DNA from: Flabesymbios commensalis
Lineage: Eukaryota; Annelida; Polychaeta; Terebellida; Flabelligeridae
Length of the DNA: 64,000 nt
Direction of reading: 5' to 3'
NCBI GenBank assembly: GCA_964017125.1
Contig: OZ024908.1
Span: 59,674,021-59,738,020, forward strand
Part shown: positions 43,291-53,249 of the stretch, in pieces
Layout of the letters: each line of letters opens with the position of its first letter
Position numbering within the stretch: position 1 is the stretch's first letter
Program-made: the position numbers and the translations under genes
Notes under the pieces: model-generated
What the model was told of the DNA's origin: nothing
Database searches by the model: none
What the model saw: only the letters and a program-made list of their open reading frames with translations

Positions 43291-43622
43291 ATATATGATT
43301 TACGCATACAAACGGTTAATGGTTTTTATAATGTATATGTAAAATAATTTTTGTGTTGAATATTGTTCTTATCGAATTCCTCGCCCCAAAAAACATATAT
43401 TTAGACTCAATAATTACATTTTAATGATGATTTGGGCCCAATATATGACAAATTGTGAAATTGGCGGCCATCTTGGACGCCATCTTGAATTTCTCAAAAG
43501 GTCCAGGGTGGATTCTTGGGGACTTTTAGTATGTTGTAGGGGATAGTTTTCTGAACATTTCCTGAAATTTTCAGCTTGTTATGAATTTGTTCTGGTACCA
43601 AACCTAATACTCTTCGCCTAAT

Positions 43623-44691
43623 ATACACAAATGAATTATATTTGACAATTAGTTATTTTATTATAACCGTTCAAGTAAAAATAATTTTCTGTTGACCTTC
43701 TTTTTTTTGAAGAACTCTGAAGGCTACTTTCGGTGGCAGGTGTAACAGTTCAAAATTATGCATTAATTTATGTAATTGTTTATCTAGACTTTTGACAGAT
43801 TCATGTTTAACCTTGGGTATAACAATTTATATTACTTTTTGTGTATGTCTTCCATCGTTAGTGGGCCTAAAGCTTTGCACAGTAGTTCGGTATGTGATAG
43901 ATTATAAACTGCTCAATATAATTATCCTGACTGCCCGTTTTCTATAGATTTGATATACTCTGTGAAGTATATCACCAAAGTAATATACCATAGTTTATAT
44001 GTGGTAGCAGCTGGCTTGAATATATAATACGCAAAATATATGTTGGTACATAGTGTTTTAATATATTCATTACTCCCGGAATTCTAGATATTTTACTTGC
44101 AATTGTATTTATGTGCGTCTCCCACTGCAGGTTTTTTGTAAGCTGTTGTTCCCCTTGTCGTGATGTTCGTTGTTTAAAACCTTATAGAAATGTAGGATGT
44201 AGTAGTAACTAACTCGTGACTACTTTTTACTCTTGTTTTAGTCAGAGAAGTACAGAGACTCACTTCTCTGGTCTTAGTATAAAGTATTATTATAGTTTCC
44301 AACTAGGACATAATATTTATGCAATTTATAATACGAAGAGAATATAATTATGTAACACCAATTTACTGTTATACACAACATGTCTTAGCAGTTGTGCAAT
44401 GCCGAATGGATGTCGACAATAATTGTTATCAGAAACATTTCCAGGCATGATTGGCTTCACTTCAATCTGGTTATCTGACCAATCTGAAGATAGAGATATA
44501 TTTCCAATATGTAAAAATACATAACAATTACTGATCTTTCAACATCACTCCCTGTGAGAGTTATGATGAAGCATGATCGTGTCATCCGCCTGGAGAAGCC
44601 GAGCCTTGCCGTAGGGAAGATGGATCAGGTGTGATTTATGCTTATAAATTTCCAGCATATGTTGCAATCCACACGGTGGGAGCGGAATGGA
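43623..44691. other. Unassigned stretch
   Basis: AT-rich DNA with no repeat family shared elsewhere in the window and no open frame of note. Confidence 0.45.
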
Positions 44692-44770
44692 ATCCCAGAA
44701 CATTTATTCAGTGCTGTGCTAACGTCCACAGACGTCCGCCCAACACTGAATCAACGATTTGCACTGTGAG
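44692..44770. mobile_element. Palindromic MITE remnant
   Basis: CCCAGAACATTTATTCAGTG and CCAACACTGAATCAACG flank GCTAACGTCCACAGACGTCC. The right end is worn away. Confidence 0.5.
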
Positions 44771-45101
44771 TTGATGCTCATTGTCATTTATTTGCCTAGG
44801 GCTGGGCCGTAGTATATGCCGTTATGTACCCGGGAAATCCGTAGCAGAGGGAATTGGCCAAAGCCAGTGACTGCATTCATTCATAATTCATTCATTGGAC
44901 AGGATCCCTTCCCAGCCGGCGAGAGATTAACTCCGAAGAGGCGTTCAATTAGAGATATGGGGATTAACTCTTCTCTCCCCATGGCCACCACATATACGTG
45001 ATTATCAGAGCATATTATTGACCCTTCTGTCCCCATGGCGACCAGATCGACGTGAATATCTGTACGATGATTAACAGCTCTCTGATCTGAGATATTGATT
45101 T

Positions 45102-45339
45102 TTAACCCTCAGAACGCTAAGATATTTTTTCATAAACCATGGAGACCAAAGGGTTTTTTTTCATTTTGAAATCATCATAAATGTTAACTCTTTCCGCTTC
45201 ATTTGAATACCTATGTTATAGGCGGTCAATATGATGCTTAAAATTCTTTCAGTGCGGGACCGACTTTAGACGTCAAAATCTGACGTCTACAGACGTCAGA
45301 TTTTGAAGTCTGAAGTCGGTCCCGCGCTGAAAGAGTTAA
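45102..45339 (+). mobile_element. TTAA hairpin MITE family 2, complete copy
   Basis: From TTAACCCTCAGAACGC through GGAGACCAAAGGG, CCGCTTCATTTGAATACC and CTTTCAGTGCGGGACCGAC to a GACGTCAAAATCTGACGTC hairpin and GCGCTGAAAGAGTTAA. It serves as the reference copy for the family here. Confidence 0.8.
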
Positions 45340-45639
45340 GTTGGAGATGAATAAATCTTAACGACAAAAATGGAACAGTGTCACTACACATGCATTTAGT
45401 GTTATTCCCTCGGCTGCTGCACTCCTAGTAATTACAGGTCAATAGTCAAATTGGAGTAGTGTTTCGATTTACTGTGCAAGGTTGCAAACACCAGAGAACT
45501 ACTTGTGGTGAGAGCTTCTGATCGTTATTATGATTACAGTGTCACTGCCTTCCTGTTAATGTAATTGGAGAATAACAGGTCGTAAATGGCAATACAATAA
45601 TGAACATATTACTTTACAGTGGACATTTGAATAAGATAC

Positions 45640-45800
45640 TCATGTTACTAATTACAGATTTGTATTCCTCCGCCAGCCGTCCGTCTCATGGTCTTTTCAC
45701 TTACGTTTTCTCTTCCGTCCGTCCGTATGTCCGTCCGTCTGTCCGTATGTCCATCCCGGGAAAAACATGTGGTTTCTCTAAGAACAATAATGTCAACTGT
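45640..45800. repeat. TCCG-type microsatellite with flanking module
   Basis: GTCCGTCCGTATGTCCGTCC and variants at about 45713-45757 are followed by GGTTTCTCTAAGAACAAT. The GTCCGTC-plus-TTTCTC layout is widespread in invertebrate genomes; the 57780 array begins with a related GCGTCATCCGTCAGG module. Confidence 0.5.
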
Positions 45801-45839
45801 ATGTCCTTCAACCAAGGCTTCTAAAAATACAGTGTACAT

Positions 45840-46310
45840 CAGTCTTTACTATATGTGACGTGCCATATCAAAACCGGTCCTATGTTGCAAGATATATATA
45901 GAAAATGAGTCAGTAAGTGGCGTTTAAAGAGCCAGCGCTCAGGTTTCAGATGCACAAAAAATAATAAATATATCTCAATTATTTGGGAAATCATCGATAA
46001 AACAGGATTTGGAAACTTAAGCCCAAAATATCGCAAAATGTTGAGAAAATGACCTACAAAGTTTAAATTTAATTGACAAATAGTTTGAATAGTTTAAACT
46101 AAATCATTTTTCATATAGGAAATAAAACTAGGGTGTCTTCAATAGTTTGTACTTATATTGCTTTGAAGTTGTATTTCCGATCAGCGTTGAAAAAGAAAAT
46201 TAGCAAAAAAATATTATTTCAACAAAACATGGCCATAACTTGAAATCTAAAGCTCCGACATAGGTCGGGTTCCAATGTGTCACGCCACATATATATACTC
46301 AATAGATGTT
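45840..46310. other. Unassigned stretch
   Basis: AT-rich. GATATATATAG and GTCACGCCACATATATATAC phrases at the ends (45839-45900, 46278-46300) are loosely inverted, but I cannot define an element. Confidence 0.3.
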
Positions 46311-46319
46311 TGACCTACC

Positions 46320-46385
46320 GATCACGTAAATGGCGGCCTTGTCGAGCTAAGATTGAAACCAGTGTATCGACGTTAATTTCGTGCA
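46320..46385. repeat. GATCACGTAAATGGCGGCC repeat, diverged
   Basis: Matches 35034-35100 through AAATGGCGGCCTTGTCG and ACCAGTGTATCGACGTTAA. Family unknown. Confidence 0.45.
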
Positions 46386-46569
46386 GGGCCACGCGCTGCG
46401 CGCTCCTTCACCTATTTAATGAAGTCATAAGGGATGAGTGATCTTTGTCATTATGATGAGTTTGAATTCATCTATATAGCCTACTATTAAACAATACCAC
46501 GGTATTAGCTTTTAAAAATCGTATTTAAACTGTACTTGGTGATCATCTTGGTAAATGAGTTTACTGCGA

Positions 46570-46765
46570 CTTGTGTTCTTAAACCCTTTGAATCAGACCT
46601 CTGATTGTTCAAAATAAGACTGATGACTTTTTATGAAGATATCCACTAATCGCATAGATCTCATTGGAGTGAAATTAGAGCTTTCACTCACTTGAAGTTG
46701 TGTCTCGCTGACGCGATCTACAACTTCAAGTGATTGAAAGCGAGATGGCAATAGCAAACAAAATG
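46570..46765. mobile_element. TTAA MITE family 1/3 hairpin, diverged
   Basis: AAACCCTTTGAATCAGACC leads to a hairpin with arms CACTTGAAGTTGTG and the complement CTACAACTTCAAGTG and tip TCGCTGACGCGA. The outer stem extends to GCTTTCACT/AGTGATTGAAAGC-like words not present in family 1. The right end is undefined. Confidence 0.5.
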
Positions 46766-46866
46766 TGACGATAGTAGGCCTAATGCATATCAATAATTGT
46801 AAACATGAACATTTGCCACTTTTCAAGCACCATGAATAGGTCGTTGACCAGAAGAAGGAAAGATCC

Positions 46867-46975
46867 CCCAGCAGACGCAAGAAGTTGAATCAATGTTGGT
46901 TGAACGCTGGTCCACCGTCTACGACGTTGAACCAACGTTAACCCGACATTGATTCAACGTCTTCTGTCTGCTGGG
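46867..46975. mobile_element. Palindromic MITE, CAGCAGACG ends
   Basis: CCCAGCAGACGCAAGAAGTT and the complement of AACGTCTTCTGTCTGCTGGG are the ends. Inner arms GAATCAATGTTGGTTGAACG and CGTTAACCCGACATTGATTC pair. The centre CCACCGTCTACGACGTTG carries the family signature. Confidence 0.75.
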
Positions 46976-47140
46976 AGGACCAGATGTGATATGACATTCA
47001 TGCTAGAAAGAATCAATATTGTGGCAAGGTCGCCATGGTCAAGGTGTCCACTTTGTTTTTTCTTGTACGGGGGGAGGGGGGGGGGTGGTGCTGATCTTGA
47101 CTAGACGTTGGGCTAATGCTGATTTAATTCCTTGACAGCA

Positions 47141-47387
47141 TTAACCCTTTAACCGCCGGTGCCGCATATATTCGGGTTTTCATTTTTTTATTAGCACATT
47201 AAGTACCACATTTTAAAAATGTTAAAGATAAAATGTGACATCAACCAGGAAGATTTGTAAAGAGTTGACCTCCATTTTGTCAAATCTGAATAATTTTCAC
47301 TCAGTTGAAGTTGTGGATCGCGTCAGCGAGACACAACTTCAAGTGGGTGAAAATTCAAATTGAATAATTTGGAGGCTAAAGGGTTAA
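47141..47387 (-). mobile_element. TTAA hairpin MITE family 1
   Basis: From TTAACCCTTTAACCGCCGG to GGAGGCTAAAGGGTTAA, with arms AGTTGAAGTTGTGG and CACAACTTCAAGT and tip TCGCGTCAGCGA. Its right TTAA (47384-47387) also starts the next element. Confidence 0.8.
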
Positions 47388-47606
47388 TCCGCTAAGCGAT
47401 ATAGTCGTTTATAATCCGTTTTTTTAGCCGATCAAATCACTGAATGACATAGGGAATGAAGCTGTTGTTCAAACATCTAGATTTACTGATTTTTTTCTCA
47501 AATTAAGCAAATATCAATAATTTTCACTCACTTGAAGTCGTGAGTCGCTACCGCGACACACGACTTCAAGTGGGTGGAAATGTTTGTTTTAATGTAGCGC
47601 TTGAAA
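47384..47606 (-). mobile_element. TTAA hairpin MITE family 3
   Basis: It starts TTAATCCGCTAAGCGATATA, continues AGCCGATCAAATCACTGAAT and ends in a hairpin with arms CACTTGAAGTCGTGAGTCGC and its complement (tip CTACCG). It shares one TTAA with the family 1 copy to its left. Confidence 0.6.
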
Positions 47607-47995
47607 CAACATTGGCTCAACATCCCGTCCTGGATTAGAGCTGACCATAATCACCAGGTTAGATGGTCGTCTATAGAATCAGTGCCTACTCATTTCAGGG
47701 TTCACGACCCGCCATATCTCATCCGCGAATTACAACAAGATTGGAGCACCGCGGTCCGCTGAGGCCGATAAATGTCCCACAAATGGATAGATGCGGCTTT
47801 AAGTTCAACATTTACCCACGTAGCAAACATGATATGGCTGGGCCTTGGTACTATGTACAGTATGCGGAGTTGTTCCAGCGTTGTTTCAATGCTATAGTTC
47901 GACATAGCTAATATAAAACCTGTGCTGGCCGGGCCATTGTCCTGTGTTAGCTTCATTGCCAAGCTTGAATCGAAAAAGTGGTAAACCATGTGGAG
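47607..47995. other. Unassigned, with a palindromic MITE trace
   Basis: GTAGCAAACATGATATGGCTGG with GTTGTTTCAATGCT (about 47820-47892) may be a very worn palindromic MITE. Nothing else. Confidence 0.3.
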
Positions 47996-48201
47996 CTAAT
48001 AAGGTTTTTTTTTTCAATTTGAAATCGTCATAAATGTCTTATTAAGCTCTATCCGCTTCATTTGAATACCTATGTTATGGGTCTACTGCCTATAAATAGT
48101 TTACTCTTTCAGTGCGGTGGCCGACTTTAGATGACAGAATCTGACGTCTATAGACGTCAGATTCTGTCATCTATAGTCGATGGCCGCACCGAGAGGATTA
48201 A
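47996..48201 (+). mobile_element. TTAA hairpin MITE family 2
   Basis: CTATCCGCTTCATTTGAATA and CTTTCAGTGCGG match the reference copy at 45102. The hairpin arms are ATGACAGAATCTGACGTC and its complement: both arms carry the same change from GACGTC to GATGAC-type sequence. It ends GGATTAA. Confidence 0.72.
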
Positions 48202-48239
48202 ATATTGCACTGCAGGAAGCCATGCAACTGCCATAAAAG

Positions 48240-49160
48240 GCAAAAAACTGTGCTAATTAGTCGCAAAATGTTTGCCTAACGATCTCAACGCTATGACCTT
48301 TTCGTCGCCAAATGATCGCGGATTTCGCCAAGTATTCACCGTTTCCGTCCATTTGTGTGCCATCAAATTTGTCACCAACTGTTTGCTGATTGAACACAAT
48401 TGGTCTGACTGCGAGATGCGAACAGTTGACGACTAATAAAAGACAATTAGGTGACAAAATATGAACACAATCGGCGATCAATTGGCGATGAAAAGGTGAT
48501 TGTTTTAGGATCGGTTGGCAAACATTCCCTGACTTATTGAAGGGCTCAGTGGAAAAACGAGTCTAAGTAATACACTAAATAATGTGACTCATTTTTTCAC
48601 TTAGCCCTTCGATTGGCGAACGTGGCGATCAATCGGCCAATTGGAAGCTGTTTAGCAACTGTTCGGTGAGCAAATGGCGAATGTGGCGATTAGTATGCAA
48701 ATATTCAGCGAACAGTTCAACGGAAAAGTCACAAACGTTCCCCATCTTGTCCCAAAACTGATCGCCTAATTTCCCATTAATTGCAAATACTCCCCAACTG
48801 TTCGCCAGTTTCGTTTTTTTTGGCAACAACTTGGCGAGCAGTTGATGTGCATTTAGCGAATAATGCGATTAGCTTGCCAGAAAGGGTCCACGAATAATCA
48901 CGGGAACTTTAAACATTTTCTTCAAGAAATGAAATGAATGGGGTTTTAGGCCAATTTTGGGCACATGTAGGCTAAACTGGGCCAGTAGAACCTCCTGTGG
49001 ATGGTGAGATGAATCAGATGACACTGCCCTCCAGACAAATAATTCGAAATTCGAGCTCTGGCAGCCTGAGGCCGAGCATAGGTTTTCACAAAAGTCGCCA
49101 AATTGACTTCGCAAATTGACTGCCATTTGGTGAGATTCCTGCTTAATGCTTCAGTTCATT
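48240..49160. repeat. TTCGCCAA-word-rich repeat (copy 2)
   Basis: As at 20600-21700 it is dense in CGCCAA, TGGCGA and TTCGCC words, and it has AAATGTTTGCCTAACGATCT and GTCCATTTGTGTGCC at 48266-48365 in the order seen at 21425-21515. A SINE fragment interrupts it. Confidence 0.5.
48925..49083 (-). mobile_element. Dimeric SINE, 3' half only
   Basis: On the minus strand it contains GGCCGAGC-start of module 2, CGAATTTCGAATTATTTG (worn B box), GGAGGTTCTACTGGCCCAG, TTTAGCCTACATGTGC and the tail CATTTCATTTC. The first tRNA-like module is missing. Confidence 0.65.
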
Positions 49161-50990
49161 TGTGATAGTCCAGCAGTCTATTATTTTGTTCGTCAGGCAG
49201 TGCGACCGATAAGATAAATGTCAGCGACAGACTTCTGACTTATCTGTCACGTTAATTTTATGATGTCCCAACATTGCATTAACGCCCGGCCAACGATTAA
49301 CGTCGTCGATACACCTTCGACTGTTTTTGTTGGCAGGGAGATTTAGTCTATGGTCTGTGATTTGTTACTTGTCAAGTGTTTCCTGTTTGTACAATGCTTC
49401 CCAGTAGACAGGAGAGAGATATGGCAAGGCAGGCGGTATTGCTGAAACTTTACTCCCAGTGCCATGTGTATTTTCCTTTTTGTTTTGTTCGACAGCTCAT
49501 CACGAAGAATGGAAGAGTTAAACAATGAAGTTAAACCAATATAATTTTACTATGGGAAGACACGTACTTGCCAGATACGTGTACAAATCTGTGTATCTCT
49601 TGAAATTTGTAATTAGAAAAAAACGTGGTAAAACACTGCTGCCCCATCGTGATGGAGATGAACTAACGTAGAAAAACCTAATAAATAATTTTCCCATTCG
49701 TTGTCATAAAACTGCATGATACTGCATATTGGGTTTGCGGAACAGAATAGCACTGGCTGACATGCAGCTGGAATTATCTTGGCAATATTATGTATCAATC
49801 AGTGTATATCACTATTGTGAAATTTCACTCAATAATTGTATGAAAAAGCAGAAGCTAGAATAAACATGCACTATATCTTCAGAAGTAATAATGCCTTTGA
49901 GGTTTGAACTTTACTTTATCAAGGCCGTTGACTAGTTGTGTTTCTTTATTTGACATTTAAAATAAATAAACAACTGAACCTGTTAAATTTATAAGGGATG
50001 ATTCTTTTTCAAGCTTCTTTTAAAAAATAATTTATGATAAATTATAGCTGATATTTTTTGTAGTAAATAATTGTTGGAAACAAGTAAAACGCATCGTACG
50101 CACTAATATTATTATGACTTAAATAACTTGAATTTGTAATATGCCCAGACCATCACGTTTAATCAAGTTGCTTGGCAAAGTAGAGCTCACCACAACATAC
50201 TAACACAAACATTTATAAATGTGTATGGCATTTGGTTTTACATTTCATATATGTGGCCTACTTTTACTACTAACTGAATGCTTATCACACGCAAAAGCAT
50301 CTGACAAAATACTTATTCAAAGTAAAATGTATTCTTCAAAGTGTGTCATATTCCCTAACTCCTCCATGGCTGGGTCAAGTTTCTTGATGGGCTGCAAGAC
50401 TTTATAGGACGTGCAAATACATTAATATCACCTCGACTCTCTAGCAATTACGATGTAGCCATTTGTCACGTGACCCCATCAGAAATAACACGACCATGAC
50501 CACTCAGTCCTCACATCTCACTTCTAATGTCAGCTTTCAATTATAGCTGAATCATAGCAAATCTGGGAGGAAAATCAAATCAAATGATACTCAGTGGTTC
50601 TGTCATGCCTTGGTATCCCGTAATCACGTAATCAAATGTTATAACATACCGGTATGTCAAAAAATTAAGATGGCTGCCATTATATCGTGGGTAACTGATA
50701 TTTGTTACAAGCACAATAACCTAATACTTTTATTGTACTTTTTCGAACATTTTCGAGTGAAGAAATCAGTTTGATATTTTATGCTTTTAAAATGAATTTG
50801 TTATCTTAAATTTTGAATTGGTTGCCGATTTAATTACCCGTTGTAAAGGATAGTAGTCGCAATGTCAATCTTCTCTTGCAGCATTAGACTGCGTGTGTAA
50901 ACTAATTTGTTTATCTTTGGGGAACACACTTCTCCGCATATTCTTAGTTAGGATGGTTTTATATCCATATCTGCAAGCAATGAACCAACC
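49161..50990. other. Unassigned stretch, one MITE remnant
   Basis: A worn palindromic MITE occupies about 49262-49340 (CCCAACATTGCATTAACG to TTGTTGGCAGGGA). The remaining 1.6 kb is AT-rich with short open frames (49343-49798, 50219-50407) that show no domain. Confidence 0.45.
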
Positions 50991-50998
50991 AGCCAGCC

Positions 50999-51066
50999 AC
51001 AACCAACCAACCAACCAACCAACCAACCAGCCAACCAACCAACCAACCAACCAACCAACCAACCAA
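50999..51066. repeat. AACC microsatellite
   Basis: About 16 units of CCAA with one interruption (CCAGCCAA). Open frames of N-Q-P-T or G-W-L-V repeats across it are artefacts. Confidence 0.9.
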
Positions 51067-51448
51067 TTGGCAATAATTGATAAAACCCATATGACGTGAT
51101 GCCGTGTGTGAAGGAAAATAAGATATTCCTATAATTTTTTTACGGACTGTAGTAGTTTCAGATACATTATCTCAGACTTGATTAACATGGAATACATTGA
51201 GAAGGTAATACTTCCCCGACTCCTATGTTTTTTCCCTATGGACACTCGCTCTGAAATAAACACATGGAGACGGCTGTTGGTCTAGCGGGATGACCTCTCT
51301 CCACACTGATCTCATTCATACATTATTCACTTAGTCCCAATGGCACATCCCTTCACCAAAATTAACCTATCCTCCATATATGAGAACTACACCTCCATAT
51401 GTATAAATTGGGCATTCTAATATCAAGGCAAGGAGTGTTTTTTTTGCT

Positions 51449-51632
51449 TGTTCGTTCGTTCGTTCGTTCGTTCGTTCGTTCGTTCGGTCGTTCGTTCGTT
51501 CGTTCGTTCGTTCGTTTGTTCGTTCGTTCGCTCATTCGTTCGTTCGTTCGTTCGTTCGTTCGTTCGTTCGTTCGTTCGTTCGTTCGTTCGTTCGTTCGCT
51601 CGTGTTTGTTTGTTTGTTTGTTTGTTTGTTTG
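51449..51632. repeat. TTCG microsatellite passing into TTTG
   Basis: About 35 units of TTCG with a few GTCG, CTCA and TTTG variants, followed by about 8 units of TTTG. The frame-free repeat proteins here (RSFV, TNER) are artefacts. Confidence 0.9.
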
Positions 51633-51873
51633 TTTTTTCATAAATAATGTGGCAAATTTAAGGTAGATTGCCAATTCCCGGGTTATAACTCAACCAAAGG
51701 AAGATAAACTCTTTGAATAGTCTACTATTCAGAAGCTTGTATGTTTCTTACGTAGGATTAGTATCATCAAATGTTTAAAATAAACCCAACAGATATCGCC
51801 GGACTGGGGAAGCCATGAACATGCACATTGTCCAGCTAGCATCCTCACATTTTAAGTCCAACACACAAATAAT
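51633..51873. other. Unassigned stretch
   Basis: Nothing recognised. Confidence 0.35.
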
Positions 51874-51961
51874 TCCCACTGGGCTCGTGACGCTGTTCCG
51901 AAGTTGAATGAACGTCAATGACGTCGATTTAACATCGCAACAACGTCGTGTACCCAGTGGG
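51874..51961. mobile_element. Palindromic MITE, CCCACTGGGCTCGTGACG ends
   Basis: CCCACTGGGCTCGTGACGCT pairs with the complement of CAACGTCGTGTACCCAGTGGG around AATGAACGTCAATGACG. It belongs with the 34244 element. A run of about 14 G follows at 51972-51985. Confidence 0.68.
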
Positions 51962-52204
51962 TAGCAACTATGGGGGGGGGGGGGTTCGCGGTATGTGCAT
52001 GGAAGATGTGCAATACATATTATATCTTATGTGCATGTAGCCTACGTTATGTGCACATCGTTTTTTTTGGCCGCAGATAATGTATTATATTCTGTGAGGC
52101 AGCTGTGATATTTGCACGACCAGTAACAACACATATGTTTAGTAAATGGTTTATATATGGAATTCCATCGGGGCCATCCCATTTGTATTTTCTCTCACCT
52201 CACG

Positions 52205-52525
52205 ATACAAAGGAGCGACGGAACGAAAGAGCGAGGCGAAAGAACGACAGAGCGAGGCGAGAGAACGACGGAGCGAGGCAAAAGAACGACAGAGCGACGG
52301 TACGACGGAGCGAGACGAAGGTACGAAAATACGACGGAACGAGGCGACGGAGCGACGGGACGACGGAGCGAGGCGAAGGAGCGAAAGAGCGAGGCGAAAC
52401 AACGACGGAGCGAGGCGAACAACGACAGAGTGACGGTACGACGGAGCGAGGCGAAGGTACGAAAGTACGACGGAACGAGGCGACGGAGCGACGGAACGAC
52501 GGAGCGAGGCGACGAAGCACGGTGG
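52205..52525. repeat. GAGCGAGGCGAAA-type purine-rich repeat
   Basis: Words GGAGCGAGGCGA, AAGAACGACGG and GGTACGAAAGTACGACGG recur in a degenerate array with almost no C- or T-rich units on this strand. A block of about 125 bp (52310-52400) is echoed at 52440-52515. All four long open frames over it are artefacts of the repeat. Confidence 0.75.
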
Positions 52526-53040
52526 GGCTAAACGCCTAGTTTTGGAGACCACGTTCCGACTGAAATCCTCCATGTGGGGCTTTTCAGGCGGCATCGTGTT
52601 TTTCCATAGACCGATTGCCGGTTGAAAAAATACGGGGCGTGGAATTGAATGTTCACCGTTTTAATTGTTATATACATTTATAATTGTTATCTCATTGATT
52701 CTTTATACTGTTTACTTTAATCTAAGTTTTTCAAATGATGTAGTGTAATTGTATTCGTGAAATAATCAAGTGATTAAGCAGAGCTCCCTGATTCACTGTT
52801 CTTGAATTACTTGCTTTATCGCTCACATTTTTTATCTAACATTGATCGGTCTTAACCCGTGTTGTAAGAAAATCGATCAAAAAATTAAAAATCGAAAACG
52901 AGACGATTTTGCACAACTTTTTTACCAATACGATGATGTCATTTCAAGATTATTTTAATAAAGTTTAAAAAAATTGAACGAGGCGACATTTGATAAAAAA
53001 AGTGGGTGAGCGGGAATTGGGGATTTTTCCGATTCGCTGA
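52526..53040. other. Unassigned stretch
   Basis: No recognisable family. Confidence 0.35.
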
Positions 53041-53175
53041 GCTGAGATTAGCCTATCACTCAGTCTCAGACTCAGTCATGTCAGTTCACACTGGTTCATG
53101 GACTGGCACTGTGACTGTGTCAATGAGTGGGACAGTGACTCACTGACTGACAGTGTGTGACTGGCAGTGTAACCT
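53041..53175. repeat. CAGTGACTG-type degenerate repeat
   Basis: Words CTCAGTC, CACTGTGACTG, GACAGTGACTCACTGACTG and GACTGGCAGTG follow one another without a fixed period. Confidence 0.5.
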
Positions 53176-53249
53176 GGACCCAGGGCCAGGTAACGCACAC
53201 CACCTGGAGGTTCAAGTTTTATGACAGGTGGATGTACATACATATAGCC

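Larger units (their letters stand above)
39808..43622 (+). mobile_element. Academ-like DNA transposon, both ends present
   Basis: Long terminal inverted repeats (39808-40078 and 43357-43622, about 265 bp) start TAGGCCAAGAGTAATAG and end with the complement of TAGGCGAAGAGTATTAG. ATA flanks both sides as a possible 3-bp duplication; alternatively TA is the duplicated target. Inside are broken parts of a transposase with an XPG/FEN-like nuclease and a CXC region. Academ elements are known for an XPG nuclease and 3-4-bp duplications, which fits. A SINE sits at 42971-43290. The element is dead. Confidence 0.68.

Noticed and set aside
39808-43622. Reading the long-TIR element as a Polinton or a retrovirus-like element
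   Set aside because: There are no capsid, integrase, polymerase or LTR features; the recognisable blocks are an XPG-type nuclease and a CXC region, as in a plain DNA transposon.
50999-51632. Telomere-type repeats
   Set aside because: The units are AACC and TTCG/TTTG tetramers, not TTAGGG or a known telomere unit.
51399-51674. Arg-Ser-Phe-Val and Thr-Asn-Glu-Arg repeat proteins
   Set aside because: They are TTCG/TTTG microsatellite translations.
52105-52594. Several overlapping Arg/Glu-rich frames of 75-147 residues
   Set aside because: They come from the purine-rich GAGCGAGGCGAA repeat; open in four frames at once, which is not expected of a gene.
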